From VFKU01 sp964620045 (lineage in GTDB: Bacteria > Hydrogenedentota > Hydrogenedentia > Hydrogenedentales > GCA-2746185), in the NCBI GenBank assembly GCA_964620045.1, contig CAZUJL010000028.1, positions 1-50,015 of the forward strand: DNA of 50,015 nt, given 5' to 3'. Each line of letters starts with the position of its first letter. Within the stretch, counting starts at the first letter, position 1. This document shows positions 24,289 through 32,662 of this stretch, piece by piece. The translations under genes were made by a program, and so were the position numbers. Below the pieces are notes generated by a model that did not search any database, was not told the DNA's origin, and was given only the letters and a program-made list of their open reading frames with translations.

Positions 24289-26166
24289 CTAGTTCGCGCG
24301 GCTTCGCAGCCACTCTTCGATCAGCACGAGGCTGAACAACAGGCGATAGTGATTGCGCTTGCCCTGTTTGTGTTCCTCGAGCAGGCGGCCGGCGGCCTTC
24401 GCATCGAAGAAGCGGTACATCAGCGCGTTTGGATCGTTGAGCAGGTCCGGCATGCGGCCCGTGAGCGCGGAGCGGAACCAGTCGTCGACGACGTTCATCG
24501 CGAAGCCTTTTTTCTTGCGGCGCAGGACCTCGGCGGGCAGGAACTTTTGGCAGACGCGGCGGTGGAGCGCCTTGCCCTTCATGCCGCGGACCTTGTAGCT
24601 GCTGGGCAGGCACTCGACGAATTCGATGACTTCCGGATCGAGATACGGCACGCGCACTTCGAGGCTGTGCGCCATGGAGAGTTTGTCGCCATAGACCAGG
24701 AGCTGGTCGGCGAGGATGGAGCGCGTTTCGAAGAACTCGAAGCCGTTTAACTCGTCGATGTCGGCCATCATGGGGACGAGGTCGGCCCAGGTGTTCAGCA
24801 GGCGCGACTCGACGTCGCCGGGGACCACGTCGGGCCGGAAGAGTTGATGAAGCTGTGCTGGTTCCATGAGCGTGAGCACGTTCATGTATCGCCGCATGCG
24901 ATCGGGCACGTCGAGCGAGTACGACGCGCGCCGCAGCGCGGGAAGGCCGGGCAATAAATCCAATATGCCGCGCATTGTATCGCGCGCGGGCTTGGGCAGG
25001 CTGCGCCAGTACTTGCCGTAGTAGACGCCGCGGTGGCGGCGGTAGCCGGCGAGGAGTTCGTCGGGACCCTGGCCGATGAGCGCGACTTTGACGTCCTGCC
25101 GCGCGCGTTCGCTGACGAAGAACATCGGCACGATGGAGGCCGTGCTGACCGGTTCTTCGAGGAAGCCGACGACCTGCGCGAGGTGTTTTTCGAAATGCTC
25201 GCGCGTGATGCGGACCGAGGCGTGTTCGCTGCCAAGGGCCTTCGCGACGCGCGCGGCGTCATCGAGTTCGTCGTCGGCGAATTCATTGCCGAAACCAACG
25301 GTAAAGGTCTTCCAGTTCGCGCCAAACTGGTTCATCAGCGCGAGGAGAAGACCGGAATCGAGGCCGCCACTGAGCAGGAGGCCCACGGGCACGTCGCTGA
25401 TCAGGTTGCGTTTCACCGCGACCGAATAGCGGCGGAGGAGTTCCTCGGCGGCCTCTTCAAACGTGGGCGGCGGCGTGATGGGCTTGGGATGGAACAGCCA
25501 CCAGCGGGAGTAGGTCGCGCCGCGGGCGGTTACGACGAGTTTTGTGCCGGGGGCGAGTTTGTTGATGTTCGCGAAGGCGGTGAGCGGCGCGGGCGTGTAG
25601 CCCAGGCGCATGAACGCGTAGAGACCGGCGGGATCGACGTCGGACGTCTGATCGTCGTAGGCCTCGATGACTTTTACTTCCGAACCAAAGATGATCTGGC
25701 CGGGTGTGAGGCGGTAGTAGAGCGGTTTCACGCCGGCGTGATCGCGCGCGATGAGCAGGCGGCGGTTGGGCGCGTCCCACAGCGCGAACACGAACATGCC
25801 GTTCAGGCGATTGAGGACTTCGTCGCCCCACTGGCGGTAGCCGTAGAGGATGACTTCGGTGTCGCAGTTCGTTTTGAACTGATGACCGGCGGCGACGAGT
25901 TCCTGCTTGAGTTCCTTGAAGTTGTAGATCTCGCCGTTGAACGTGATCCAGAGTTTTTCGTCGGCGGTGGCCATGGGCTGCGCGCCGAGGCTGAGGTCGA
26001 TGATGCTGAGGCGGCGGTGGCCGAGGCCGAGGCCGTTGGCGTCGTCCATGTGCAGGCCGTCGCCGTCGGGGCCGCGGTGCGACATGGACGTGCACATGCG
26101 GCGGAGCACCACCGGATCGACCGGCTGGTTGCTGCCGAAGTTATAGACGCCCGCTATACCGCACAT
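24289..26166 (-). CDS. asnB: Asparagine synthase (glutamine-hydrolysing), EPS-locus amidotransferase
   Basis: The 625-residue protein starts M-C-G-I-A-G-V, so Cys2 is the glutaminase nucleophile after Met removal. The class II glutaminase domain spans about 2-210 (S-H-R-G-P-D-G, F-N-G-E-I-Y-N, A-R-D-H-A-G-V-K-P-L). The synthetase domain follows, with the PPi-binding S266-G-G-L-D-S271 and the L-E-V-R-V-P-Y-L-D motif. Family members make Asn from Asp, but homologues in EPS and exosortase loci are thought to amidate glycan carboxyl groups. A uronic-acid substrate would fit the WbpB/D/E-like enzymes upstream in this operon, and that link is inference. It is the last gene of the minus-strand operon. 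Confidence 0.9.
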   Translation of the reverse strand: MCGIAGVYNFGSNQPVDPVVLRRMCTSMSHRGPDGDGLHMDDANGLGLGHRRLSIIDLSLGAQPMATADEKLWITFNGEIYNFKELKQELVAAGHQFKTNCDTEVILYGYRQWGDEVLNRLNGMFVFALWDAPNRRLLIARDHAGVKPLYYRLTPGQIIFGSEVKVIEAYDDQTSDVDPAGLYAFMRLGYTPAPLTAFANINKLAPGTKLVVTARGATYSRWWLFHPKPITPPPTFEEAAEELLRRYSVAVKRNLISDVPVGLLLSGGLDSGLLLALMNQFGANWKTFTVGFGNEFADDELDDAARVAKALGSEHASVRITREHFEKHLAQVVGFLEEPVSTASIVPMFFVSERARQDVKVALIGQGPDELLAGYRRHRGVYYGKYWRSLPKPARDTMRGILDLLPGLPALRRASYSLDVPDRMRRYMNVLTLMEPAQLHQLFRPDVVPGDVESRLLNTWADLVPMMADIDELNGFEFFETRSILADQLLVYGDKLSMAHSLEVRVPYLDPEVIEFVECLPSSYKVRGMKGKALHRRVCQKFLPAEVLRRKKKGFAMNVVDDWFRSALTGRMPDLLNDPNALMYRFFDAKAAGRLLEEHKQGKRNHYRLLFSLVLIEEWLRSRAN

Positions 26167-26188
26167 GGTGCTCTATTTATACCCGAAA

Positions 26189-27073
26189 TCATGCGCGTAC
26201 CTTACGCGAAACGAGGCCGCGAAGTCGCTCCATCTGTTCTTGTCGCAGGAATTCGACACAATCCACCGGCAGGCCGATGGGTTCGCGGCGCAGTTTGGCC
26301 GCGAGATAGCCGCTGAGGTGGCTCAGGCCGCCCAGGAATATTGGCGCACACCGCATGCGGTTGGCGGCGCGCACGAGCTCGAACATGGGGTGGTAGCCGA
26401 TGATGGCTTCGCGCCAGCCCATGTCGTAAAACGCGCGCAGGGCGCCGCGGCCGTCGCGGCCGACGCGGCGATGGTGGCGCACTTCGAGATCGCGGAAGGT
26501 GCGCGTTTCCCAGCCGCGCTGGCGCGCCATGATTTCGACGGCCGCGTCTTCGCCGCCGTAGCGCAGCGGGGGATAACCGCCGATGGCCTGCCAGCAATCG
26601 CGGCGGAAGAGTTGCACGGCGCCGGCGACGCTTTTGTCCGTGCCGAGGGCTTGCGCGTGCCAGTCGCCGCCGATGTCTTCGAATACGAGGCCGCCGGCGA
26701 TGCCGAGGTGCGAATTTGTGTCGAAGCGGCTGAGGAGCGTTTCGAAATAGTTCGGCGCGAAGGTTACGTCGCCGTCGAGATTACCGATGAAATCGTGCGG
26801 GACATCGGCCAACTGCCGGACGCCTTCGCGGATGGCCATGACTTTGGAATTGAAGTCGCGCTTGCCGGTGGATTCACGGCGCGCGAGGCGGAGGAATGGG
26901 AGCTGCGCGGCGCGCTGGCGCACGATCTCGTCTGTGCGATCGGTGGAGCCGTCGCTGACGATGACCCAGCGCTCGGGCCGGTGCGTCTGCGCGGCGACGG
27001 CGTCGATCGTGCGGCCTACGTGCTCTTCCTCGTTGCGGACGGGCGTGACGAGTACGTAGCGCGCGGTGCTCAT
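26189..27073 (-). CDS. Family 2 glycosyltransferase
   Basis: The 294-residue protein has Y-V-L-V-T-P-V-R-N-E-E (6-16), V-S-D-G-S-T-D-R-T (39-47), L-D-G-D (99-102) and a G-G-E-D-A region that would hold the catalytic base. The C-terminal part contains a possible membrane-associated segment (F-L-G-G-L-S-H-L-S-G-Y-L-A-A). It probably adds a sugar to the EPS repeat. Its ATG overlaps the stop codon of an 18-codon micro-ORF (ATGA). A gap of 22 bases separates it from the asparagine synthase gene. Confidence 0.86.
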   Translation of the reverse strand: MSTARYVLVTPVRNEEEHVGRTIDAVAAQTHRPERWVIVSDGSTDRTDEIVRQRAAQLPFLRLARRESTGKRDFNSKVMAIREGVRQLADVPHDFIGNLDGDVTFAPNYFETLLSRFDTNSHLGIAGGLVFEDIGGDWHAQALGTDKSVAGAVQLFRRDCWQAIGGYPPLRYGGEDAAVEIMARQRGWETRTFRDLEVRHHRRVGRDGRGALRAFYDMGWREAIIGYHPMFELVRAANRMRCAPIFLGGLSHLSGYLAAKLRREPIGLPVDCVEFLRQEQMERLRGLVSRKVRA

Positions 27074-27126
27074 GTGGTGCGCAGCCTCGCATAGGGCGAG
27101 AAGATGAGGACGAGGATGAAGATCAT
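27070..27126 (-). CDS. Hydrophobic 18-codon micro-ORF coupled at both ends
   Basis: The minus strand encodes MIFILVLIFSPYARLRTT and then TGA. Its ATG overlaps the stop of the GT4 gene (ATGA, 27123-27126), and its TGA overlaps the ATG of the GT2 gene (ATGA, 27070-27073). It therefore fills the gap exactly. The nine hydrophobic residues and basic tail could be a tiny membrane peptide, or the start of a lost membrane protein such as a polymerase. It may serve only to couple translation across the junction. I recognise no homologue. Confidence 0.4.
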   Translation of the reverse strand: MIFILVLIFSPYARLRTT

Positions 27127-28355
27127 GACTCGTCCACCACGGGCCGGCGTTTGGCGACCAGTTCGTCGATAATGTGCGTGTAGGTTTTTCGCTGCGACTC
27201 GTAATTGTGCTTGTCGTAGAACTTCCGCGCGGCGCGGGCCATGTTCAGGCGGGCCTGTGGGTCGGCCGCGAGCGCGACGATGACATCAGCGACACTTTTG
27301 GGATCATCCGACTGCACGAAGCGGACCGATTCTTCGGTGAAGTAGTAGCGGATGGTTTTCGTTGGCGCGGCGGCGGCCGGAATGCCGAGGCGGATGTACT
27401 CGAGCAGCTTCACCGGCAGCATGAGGTCGGTGGCGGAGGTAAGGCGCGAGGCAAGCACGCTGAGGTCCGCACCGCGCAGGCGCTCGGCGAGCGCTTTGAC
27501 CGGCACGAAGCCGTCGCTGAACTGCACGCAGCCTTCGAGGCCGAGTTCTTTGGTGAGCGCGATGAGTTCGCCGCGCTGCTCGCCGTCGCCGGTGATTTCG
27601 TAGCGGAGGTTCGGTACTTTCTCGCGCGCGATCGCGACCGCGCGGATGACGGTATCGACACCGAGGCGCCACGTGAGGGTGCCGTGGTAGACGATGCGGA
27701 AGGGCGCGCCGAGATCGGCCGGGCGATCCGAGAGTGGAAACTCGGGGAAGAGGGCCGGGTTCGCGAAGTTCAGAATGGTCGAGGATTTTTTGCGCGTGAG
27801 GCCGTTTTCGAGCAGGCGTTCGCGCTTGGTGTGTTCGGACGTGATCACGTAGCTGGCGAGTTTCATGCACAGCCACTCTTCGAAGAACAGGCCGCGGATG
27901 AGCCAGGGGGAGGGGTCACCCTTGCTGCGCGTCTTCTGAATTTCGGGCATGGTGTCGTGCAGATCGAGCAGGATGCGCACGCCGAACAGGCGCATGGGGA
28001 GGGCGCCGAAAATGAGGAAGTTCGGCATGTTGTTCACGTGGATGGCGGCGTAGTGGCGGCCGGCGAAGCGGTGCTTGAGCAGCAGCTTGCAGACCGCGAG
28101 CATGAAGCGGGCGTAGTCCAGCATGTACTGCATGCCACCCTGGCGGTCGAAGAAGCGCTTGCGCGGGGTGAAATAGCGGACGTGTTCGGTGTCGACGGAC
28201 GGTTTGGCGCTCGGGTTTTCGAGCGTGATGACGTCGACGTTGTAGCCTGCGGAGGTCAGATAGTCGACGTACATGTTCAAGCGGCCGTCGGACTGGAAGA
28301 ACGTGTAGCCGATGAGCGCGATGAGCGGCCGTGTGGACGTGTTGGTCGCGGACAT
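27123..28355 (-). CDS. Family 4 glycosyltransferase
   Basis: The 410-residue GT-B enzyme is started at 28355, where TGATG joins it to the stop of the upstream gene; a longer open frame to 28634 would run through the coding region of that gene. The N-terminal Rossmann half contains Q-S-D-G-R-L-N-M-Y-V-D-Y and I-L-L-D-L-H-D-T-M-P-E. The C-terminal half has the donor-site pattern R-I-V-Y-H-G-T-L-T-W-R-L-G-V-D, G-D-G-E-Q-R-G-E-L, and L-P-V-K-L-L-E-Y-I-R-L-G-I-P, typical of GT4. It uses a nucleotide sugar to extend the repeat unit in the cytoplasm. Confidence 0.88.
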   Translation of the reverse strand: MSATNTSTRPLIALIGYTFFQSDGRLNMYVDYLTSAGYNVDVITLENPSAKPSVDTEHVRYFTPRKRFFDRQGGMQYMLDYARFMLAVCKLLLKHRFAGRHYAAIHVNNMPNFLIFGALPMRLFGVRILLDLHDTMPEIQKTRSKGDPSPWLIRGLFFEEWLCMKLASYVITSEHTKRERLLENGLTRKKSSTILNFANPALFPEFPLSDRPADLGAPFRIVYHGTLTWRLGVDTVIRAVAIAREKVPNLRYEITGDGEQRGELIALTKELGLEGCVQFSDGFVPVKALAERLRGADLSVLASRLTSATDLMLPVKLLEYIRLGIPAAAAPTKTIRYYFTEESVRFVQSDDPKSVADVIVALAADPQARLNMARAARKFYDKHNYESQRKTYTHIIDELVAKRRPVVDES

Positions 28356-29659
28356 CAGGCGGCGCCTCCGGAAGATGGGGTGGAGGCGGCCAACCACTGG
28401 GCTTTGAAGGTCTGCGGCAGGCGCTTGAAATCGAAGACCGTCGCGATCACGTCGAAGCCTTCGGCGGCGAGATTCGGATTTACAAATTCCCATACGATTT
28501 CGTGATCGGGCGTCACTTCGATCACGCGGCCGGGTTCGGAGACCGTGATGACCGTGTTGCCGTTCGGCAGGCGCTCGACGAGGCCGCAGTAGTGCGAGTA
28601 CATTTCCTGATCCGGCGTACCGCCATAGGACCACGCGATTTGGCCGGTGGCGGGATCAAGTTCGAGCACACGGCTGAGCGGATCGAGGCTGCGGTTATCG
28701 AAAAGCAAGATATTGCCGGGCGCGGTGAGCGTGGCTTCGTGCTGCTGCCACCACTGGCCTTTCGTGGCCCATTCGATGCGCGTAGCGTCGAGATCCAGGA
28801 TGGCGATCGTGCCCAGTTCGCGCACGGAGAGCAGCAAGCGCCCAGGCTGAAAGGCCGGCACGCGCGCGACCGTGTCCGGCCCGAGCAGCTTGAGCGAGTT
28901 CACGTGTGTGACGTCCCAGTGGTCGGGCGCGTCGTGCAACAGGGCGCGGTAGTCGGAATTTTTGAAGGCGTCGATGATGCTGACGCGGCGGAGTTCCTTG
29001 CCGTCAGGTGTGAGCTCGGAGACGAATTCCTCGAGGACGGGGCGGATATCCTTGGTGAGCGCCAGGTTGGTTTCGCGGCGTGTGAAGACGAGGATGTTAC
29101 CGTTCGGCTCGACGACGAGGTCGTGGTGGGCGTTGTTCGCCGATTCCCAGAGAAGATTGGAGTCCTTGTCGAGTTTGAAGATGCCGAAGGGCTCGAAGAT
29201 GGCGAGGATGTCGCCGTTTTCGAAAAGATGCACACGCCGCCAGTAGGAGACGTCGGTTTTGCCCGGATCGAGTTTCGGCCAGAGTTTTTCGAACGGATAC
29301 TGCCACTGGTGCAGCACGCGACCGTCCATATCCATGAGCTGCGCGCCGGGGAAATGGCCCGAGGTGAACACGTTGAGTGATTCGAAGGTGCGCGCGGCGT
29401 CGTGTTTGAGGACGCCGGAATGCTCCGGGGCTTTCACGGTGCCGGCGGCATAGCCGATCGCGGCGAGCTGTTCCTGCTGCTCGGCGCTGGGCCCCGTGGA
29501 CGGCGGAACGATCAGCGGATCGGCCGCCGGTATGGGTTCATTCGTTTCCGGTTCCCACGAAAAACGACCGGCGATATAGCCGGTAAAGAGTCCGACGGCG
29601 ATGCACACGGCGGCGAGCAAGAGGCGCGAGAGCCCGCCGCGTGTGGAAGAGTTAGCCAT
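28355..29659 (-). CDS. Arylsulfotransferase (ASST)-like beta-propeller protein, membrane-anchored
   Basis: The 434-residue protein has an uncleaved N-terminal anchor (about 12-31) and a periplasmic propeller domain. Segments G-A-Q-L-M-D-M-D-G-R-V-L-H-Q-W, N-A-H-H-D-L-V-V-E-P-N-G-N-I-L, W-D-V-T-H-V-N-S-L, W-W-Q-Q-H-E-A-T-L and S-R-V-L-E-L-D-P-A-T-G-Q-I-A-W-S-Y-G resemble Arylsulfotransf_2 proteins. Conserved His in these segments are candidate catalytic residues. Known ASSTs move sulfate from aryl sulfates to phenolic acceptors without PAPS. Some homologues may lack activity. In this operon a role in decorating or binding the EPS is plausible but unproven. A 121-base gap separates it from the upstream aminotransferase gene, and a TGATG junction links it to the GT4 gene. 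Confidence 0.72.
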   Translation of the reverse strand: MANSSTRGGLSRLLLAAVCIAVGLFTGYIAGRFSWEPETNEPIPAADPLIVPPSTGPSAEQQEQLAAIGYAAGTVKAPEHSGVLKHDAARTFESLNVFTSGHFPGAQLMDMDGRVLHQWQYPFEKLWPKLDPGKTDVSYWRRVHLFENGDILAIFEPFGIFKLDKDSNLLWESANNAHHDLVVEPNGNILVFTRRETNLALTKDIRPVLEEFVSELTPDGKELRRVSIIDAFKNSDYRALLHDAPDHWDVTHVNSLKLLGPDTVARVPAFQPGRLLLSVRELGTIAILDLDATRIEWATKGQWWQQHEATLTAPGNILLFDNRSLDPLSRVLELDPATGQIAWSYGGTPDQEMYSHYCGLVERLPNGNTVITVSEPGRVIEVTPDHEIVWEFVNPNLAAEGFDVIATVFDFKRLPQTFKAQWLAASTPSSGGAA

Positions 29660-29780
29660 GCATCACCGCCGTTTTAGACCAAAGAAGCCTACCCAAAGCG
29701 TCCCGCGCCGACAACCCGAGACAGCTCACCCAATTTCGAGTTGCGCTGTGTGGGCGGGTGCGCACGGGGCACCGCCGCGC

Positions 29781-30905
29781 TTACTGCGCCGCGACGGCGG
29801 CCGACGCGACAACCTGGATGAGGTTGTCGCACACGTAGTCGACTTGGGCCTCGGTCAGTTCGGCGTACATCGGGAGCGAGAGGATGCGCTTCGAGGCCGC
29901 TTCCGCGACCGGGAACGCGCCCTCGCTGTAGCCGAGGTACTCGTAGGCTTCCTGCAAGTGAAGGGGCACGGGATAGTGAAGGCCGGTCTGAATGCCGCGT
30001 TCCTTGAGCGCCTGCTGCACCTGATCGCGCGCGGGGACCTGCACGATGAACAAGTGCCACACCGGATCGTGACCCGCCGGGACTTCCGGCAACACGATGT
30101 CTTCCACGCCGCGCAGACGCTCCATGTAGCGCGCGGCGAGGCGACGACGTGATTCGTTCCACTTCGGCAGATGCTTGAGCTTAATGCGCAGCGCGGCGGC
30201 CTGGATGGCGTCGCAGCGCATGTTGAAACCTTCGACGAGGTGCACGTACTTCACTTCGGAACCGTGATCGCGCAGGATGCGAATGCGGCGGGCGAGTTCG
30301 GCGTCGTTCGTGGTGATGGCGCCGGCGTCGCCGCAGGCGCCCATGTTTTTGCCGGGGTAGAACGAGAACGTGGCCGCGATGCCCATGGAGCCGATGCGGC
30401 GGCCCTTGTAGTCGCTCAGATGCGCCTGGGCCGCGTCTTCCACGATCCAGAGGTTGTGCTTGCGCGCGATGGCTTGCAGCGAATCGAAGTCCGCGGGCTG
30501 GCCGTAGAGGTGCACGGCGATGATGCCCTTGGTGCGCGGCGTGATGGCTTTTTCCACGGAGGCCGGATCGATGTTGTAGGTGCCGGGCAGGCAGTCCGCG
30601 AAGACCACCGTGCCGCCGGCGGCGGTGATGGACTCAGACGTGGCGATGAAGGTGTTTGCCGGTACGATGACTTCGTCACCCTGGCCGATGCCGAGGGCTT
30701 TGTAGACGAGGAACAGCGCGTCGGTGCCGTTGCTCACGGCGATGCAGTGCTTGGCTTTGCACGCGGCCGCGAATTCTTCTTCCAGCTTCGCCACCGGCGC
30801 GCCGCCGATGAAACCGGCGCGGTCAAGCAGGGCCGACCACTCGGTGAGGATTTCATTTTTCACCTGCGCATGCTGCGCGGCGAGATCCAAAAACGGTACT
30901 TCCAT
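29781..30905 (-). CDS. DegT/DnrJ/EryC1-type sugar aminotransferase (WbpE-like)
   Basis: The 374-residue PLP enzyme starts at 30905, where TAATG joins it to the stop of the acetyltransferase gene. The start M-E-V-P-F-L-D-L-A-A-Q, the E-D157-A-A-Q-A motif and Schiff-base Lys186 (F-Y-P-G-K-N-M-G-A-C-G-D-A-G-A) identify the family. It should transfer an amino group from Glu to a keto nucleotide sugar. Its position after an oxidoreductase and a hexapeptide acetyltransferase matches the WbpB-WbpD-WbpE pathway to UDP-2,3-diacetamido-glucuronic acid. The substrate assignment is from context. Confidence 0.9.
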   Translation of the reverse strand: MEVPFLDLAAQHAQVKNEILTEWSALLDRAGFIGGAPVAKLEEEFAAACKAKHCIAVSNGTDALFLVYKALGIGQGDEVIVPANTFIATSESITAAGGTVVFADCLPGTYNIDPASVEKAITPRTKGIIAVHLYGQPADFDSLQAIARKHNLWIVEDAAQAHLSDYKGRRIGSMGIAATFSFYPGKNMGACGDAGAITTNDAELARRIRILRDHGSEVKYVHLVEGFNMRCDAIQAAALRIKLKHLPKWNESRRRLAARYMERLRGVEDIVLPEVPAGHDPVWHLFIVQVPARDQVQQALKERGIQTGLHYPVPLHLQEAYEYLGYSEGAFPVAEAASKRILSLPMYAELTEAQVDYVCDNLIQVVASAAVAAQ

Positions 30906-31396
30906 TACGCATCCACCTTGCGCCGAAATCGCGCGGGGTTCCCGGCCCAGATTTCCCCCGGGCCGACGTTCTTCGTCACCACACTGCCGGCACCGATGAT
31001 GGCGCCGGCCCCTATTCTCACGCCCGCGAGGACGGTGACGCTCGAACCGAGCGAGGCGCCGTCTTCGATGTGCGTTTCCACCATTTCCCAATCGCTCGCC
31101 GTTTGCAGAGAGCCGTCGGAATTTGTTGCGCGCGGGTACAGGTCGTTGATGAACGTTACGTTGTGACCTATGAAGACCCGGTTCCCGATTCGTACTCCCT
31201 CGCAGATGAACGAGTGGCTGCTAATCTTGCAGTCCGCGCCCACGGACGCATTGCGCTGTATTTCCACGAAGGTGCCGACCTTGGTGCGGTCGCCGATGCG
31301 GCAACCGTACAAGTTGGCGAAGCCGAAGATTTTTACGTCCTCGCCGAGTTCGACCGTGGAGTCGATCTTGACGTACGGACCTACTTCGCCACCCAT
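30905..31396 (-). CDS. Left-handed beta-helix sugar N-acetyltransferase (WbpD/WlbB-like)
   Basis: The 163-residue protein is started at the ATG at 31396, inside the end of the preceding oxidoreductase gene (16-base overlap); upstream open frame has no family similarity. Hexapeptide repeats run through most of the chain (I-D-S-T-V-E-L-G-E-D-V-K-I and onward, I-G-A-G-A-I-I-G-A-G-S-V-V-T-K-N-V). The ending G-E-I-W-A-G-N-P-A-R-F is characteristic of trimeric LbH acyltransferases. It should use acetyl-CoA to N-acetylate the 3-amino group made by the neighbouring aminotransferase. F-I-N-D-L-Y-P-R-A is the loop seen in WlbB/WbpD proteins. Confidence 0.87.
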   Translation of the reverse strand: MGGEVGPYVKIDSTVELGEDVKIFGFANLYGCRIGDRTKVGTFVEIQRNASVGADCKISSHSFICEGVRIGNRVFIGHNVTFINDLYPRATNSDGSLQTASDWEMVETHIEDGASLGSSVTVLAGVRIGAGAIIGAGSVVTKNVGPGEIWAGNPARFRRKVDA

Positions 31397-32406
31397 GCGT
31401 CCTCGAGCTCGATCACGCGACCGTCGCGGGCGAGCGAGCGGTCTGTGGCTTCCAGCATTTTGACGACGCGGAGACCCGCGCTGCCGTCGTTGTGCGGCCG
31501 TTCGCCGCGGACGATGCACTGGTTGAAGTAGTTGACTTCGGTTTTGAGGGCTTCGATGCTGGGGACGACGGGCGCGTTCATTTCACCGAAGCGCGGGGTC
31601 GCGAGCACGCGGTACATGCCTTCGCGCGTCTTCACGTCCATCCCCTTGTTGTAGACCTTGAGGGTTTCCTCCTGGTTCAGGTCGTCCCACACGAGCATTT
31701 TCTTCGAACCACCGACGACCGTGCGGCGCATTTTCACCGGGGACAGCCAGTTCAGGTGGAAGTGAGCAATGAGGTTGTTGTCGTAGAACACGCTGACATA
31801 GGCCACGTCTTCAAGGCCGGTGTCGTAGTGGCCGCGGCCATGGGCGCATACGGCGCGCGCCGTCGGTCCGAGGAGGTAGTCCATGATCGAGAGGTCGTGC
31901 GGGGCCAAGTCCCAAATCACGTTGATGTCGTGCTGGAAGATGCCGAGGTTCACGCGAACCGAATCGTAGTAGTAGAGGCTGCCGAGTTCATCGCGGTCGA
32001 TCAGCGACTTCATCGTCTGCACCGGGCCGGTGAAGAGGAAGGTGTGGTCGACCATGAGGACGAGATCGCGGCTTTCGGCCAGGTCGATGAGTTCCTTCGC
32101 CTGTTCCGAGGTGGAGGTCATCGGCTTTTCGACCCACACGTGCTTGCCGTTCATCAAGGCCTGCCGGGCGAGCTCGTGGTGCGTAAACACCGGCGTCGCG
32201 ATTACGACGACGTCGATGTCGGGGGCGGAGCAGAGCATCCGCGCATCCGAGATGATTTCGACCTCGCGGAAGGCCGCACCGGCGGCGGCGCGACGTTCGG
32301 CATCCAAGTCAGCAATACGGACGAGCTTGAAGTTCGGATGGTTACTGAAATTACGGGCCAGATTGGGGCCCCAGTAGCCGTATCCGATGATTCCCACGCG
32401 CAACAT
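31381..32406 (-). CDS. Gfo/Idh/MocA-family nucleotide-sugar dehydrogenase (WbpB/WlbA-like)
   Basis: The 341-residue protein starts at ATG 32406 with GAAGGG upstream; a TTG at 32412 is less likely. The Rossmann motif is G-I-I-G-Y-G-Y-W-G (5-13), and E93-K-P95 is the conserved catalytic-site Lys motif. The C-terminal domain has D-I-N-V-I-W-D-L-A-P-H-D-L-S-I, typical of the WlbA/WbpB type. It should oxidise UDP-GlcNAcA at C3 with NAD, feeding the aminotransferase and acetyltransferase encoded next. It is first in the operon that ends at 24289, and a sigma54 candidate lies 49 bases upstream. Confidence 0.88.
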   Translation of the reverse strand: MLRVGIIGYGYWGPNLARNFSNHPNFKLVRIADLDAERRAAAGAAFREVEIISDARMLCSAPDIDVVVIATPVFTHHELARQALMNGKHVWVEKPMTSTSEQAKELIDLAESRDLVLMVDHTFLFTGPVQTMKSLIDRDELGSLYYYDSVRVNLGIFQHDINVIWDLAPHDLSIMDYLLGPTARAVCAHGRGHYDTGLEDVAYVSVFYDNNLIAHFHLNWLSPVKMRRTVVGGSKKMLVWDDLNQEETLKVYNKGMDVKTREGMYRVLATPRFGEMNAPVVPSIEALKTEVNYFNQCIVRGERPHNDGSAGLRVVKMLEATDRSLARDGRVIELEDAWVAK

Positions 32407-32454
32407 AAACAACCCTTCACGGTAGGTGTTTCTTTACTAACTGCCGAGAGGAAG

Positions 32455-32470
32455 CGCAAGTTGCGTTCCA
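32455..32470 (-). promoter_or_regulatory. Sigma54 promoter candidate for the minus-strand EPS operon
   Basis: The minus strand reads TGGAACGCAACTTGCG. It matches TGGCACRNNNNTTGCW with correct GG-N10-GC spacing and intact TTGC; only positions 4 and 16 differ. The predicted transcript start is about 37 bases before the ATG at 32406. Confidence 0.6.
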
Positions 32471-32624
32471 GCGGGCATAACTGTTCTAAAATGTTGCTAC
32501 GTATGGAGTTATGTCAATATAAAAGGTTAACACTGGACGAGGTGCCAAAAATGCAGACAAAGAGTTGCCAAGCGTGACAAACATCTTGGCGAAGGGAGGG
32601 CATAGCCCCCCGGCCGGGATACGT

Positions 32625-32657
32625 ACAGAAAACGGAACACCGGCCGGAGCCGGTGTT
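32625..32657 (-). terminator. Terminator of the second beta-helix gene
   Basis: AACACCGGC (32636-32644) pairs perfectly with GCCGGTGTT (32649-32657) around a four-base loop. On the minus strand it is followed by CCGTTTTCTG. It lies just past the stop codon at 32663. Confidence 0.75.
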
Positions 32658-32662
32658 TGTCG

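Noticed and set aside
28356..28634. N-terminal extension of the GT4 gene
   Set aside because: The extension lies within the ASST-like coding region, is Arg-rich and lacks similarity to GT4 proteins; the TGATG junction at 28355 gives a natural start.
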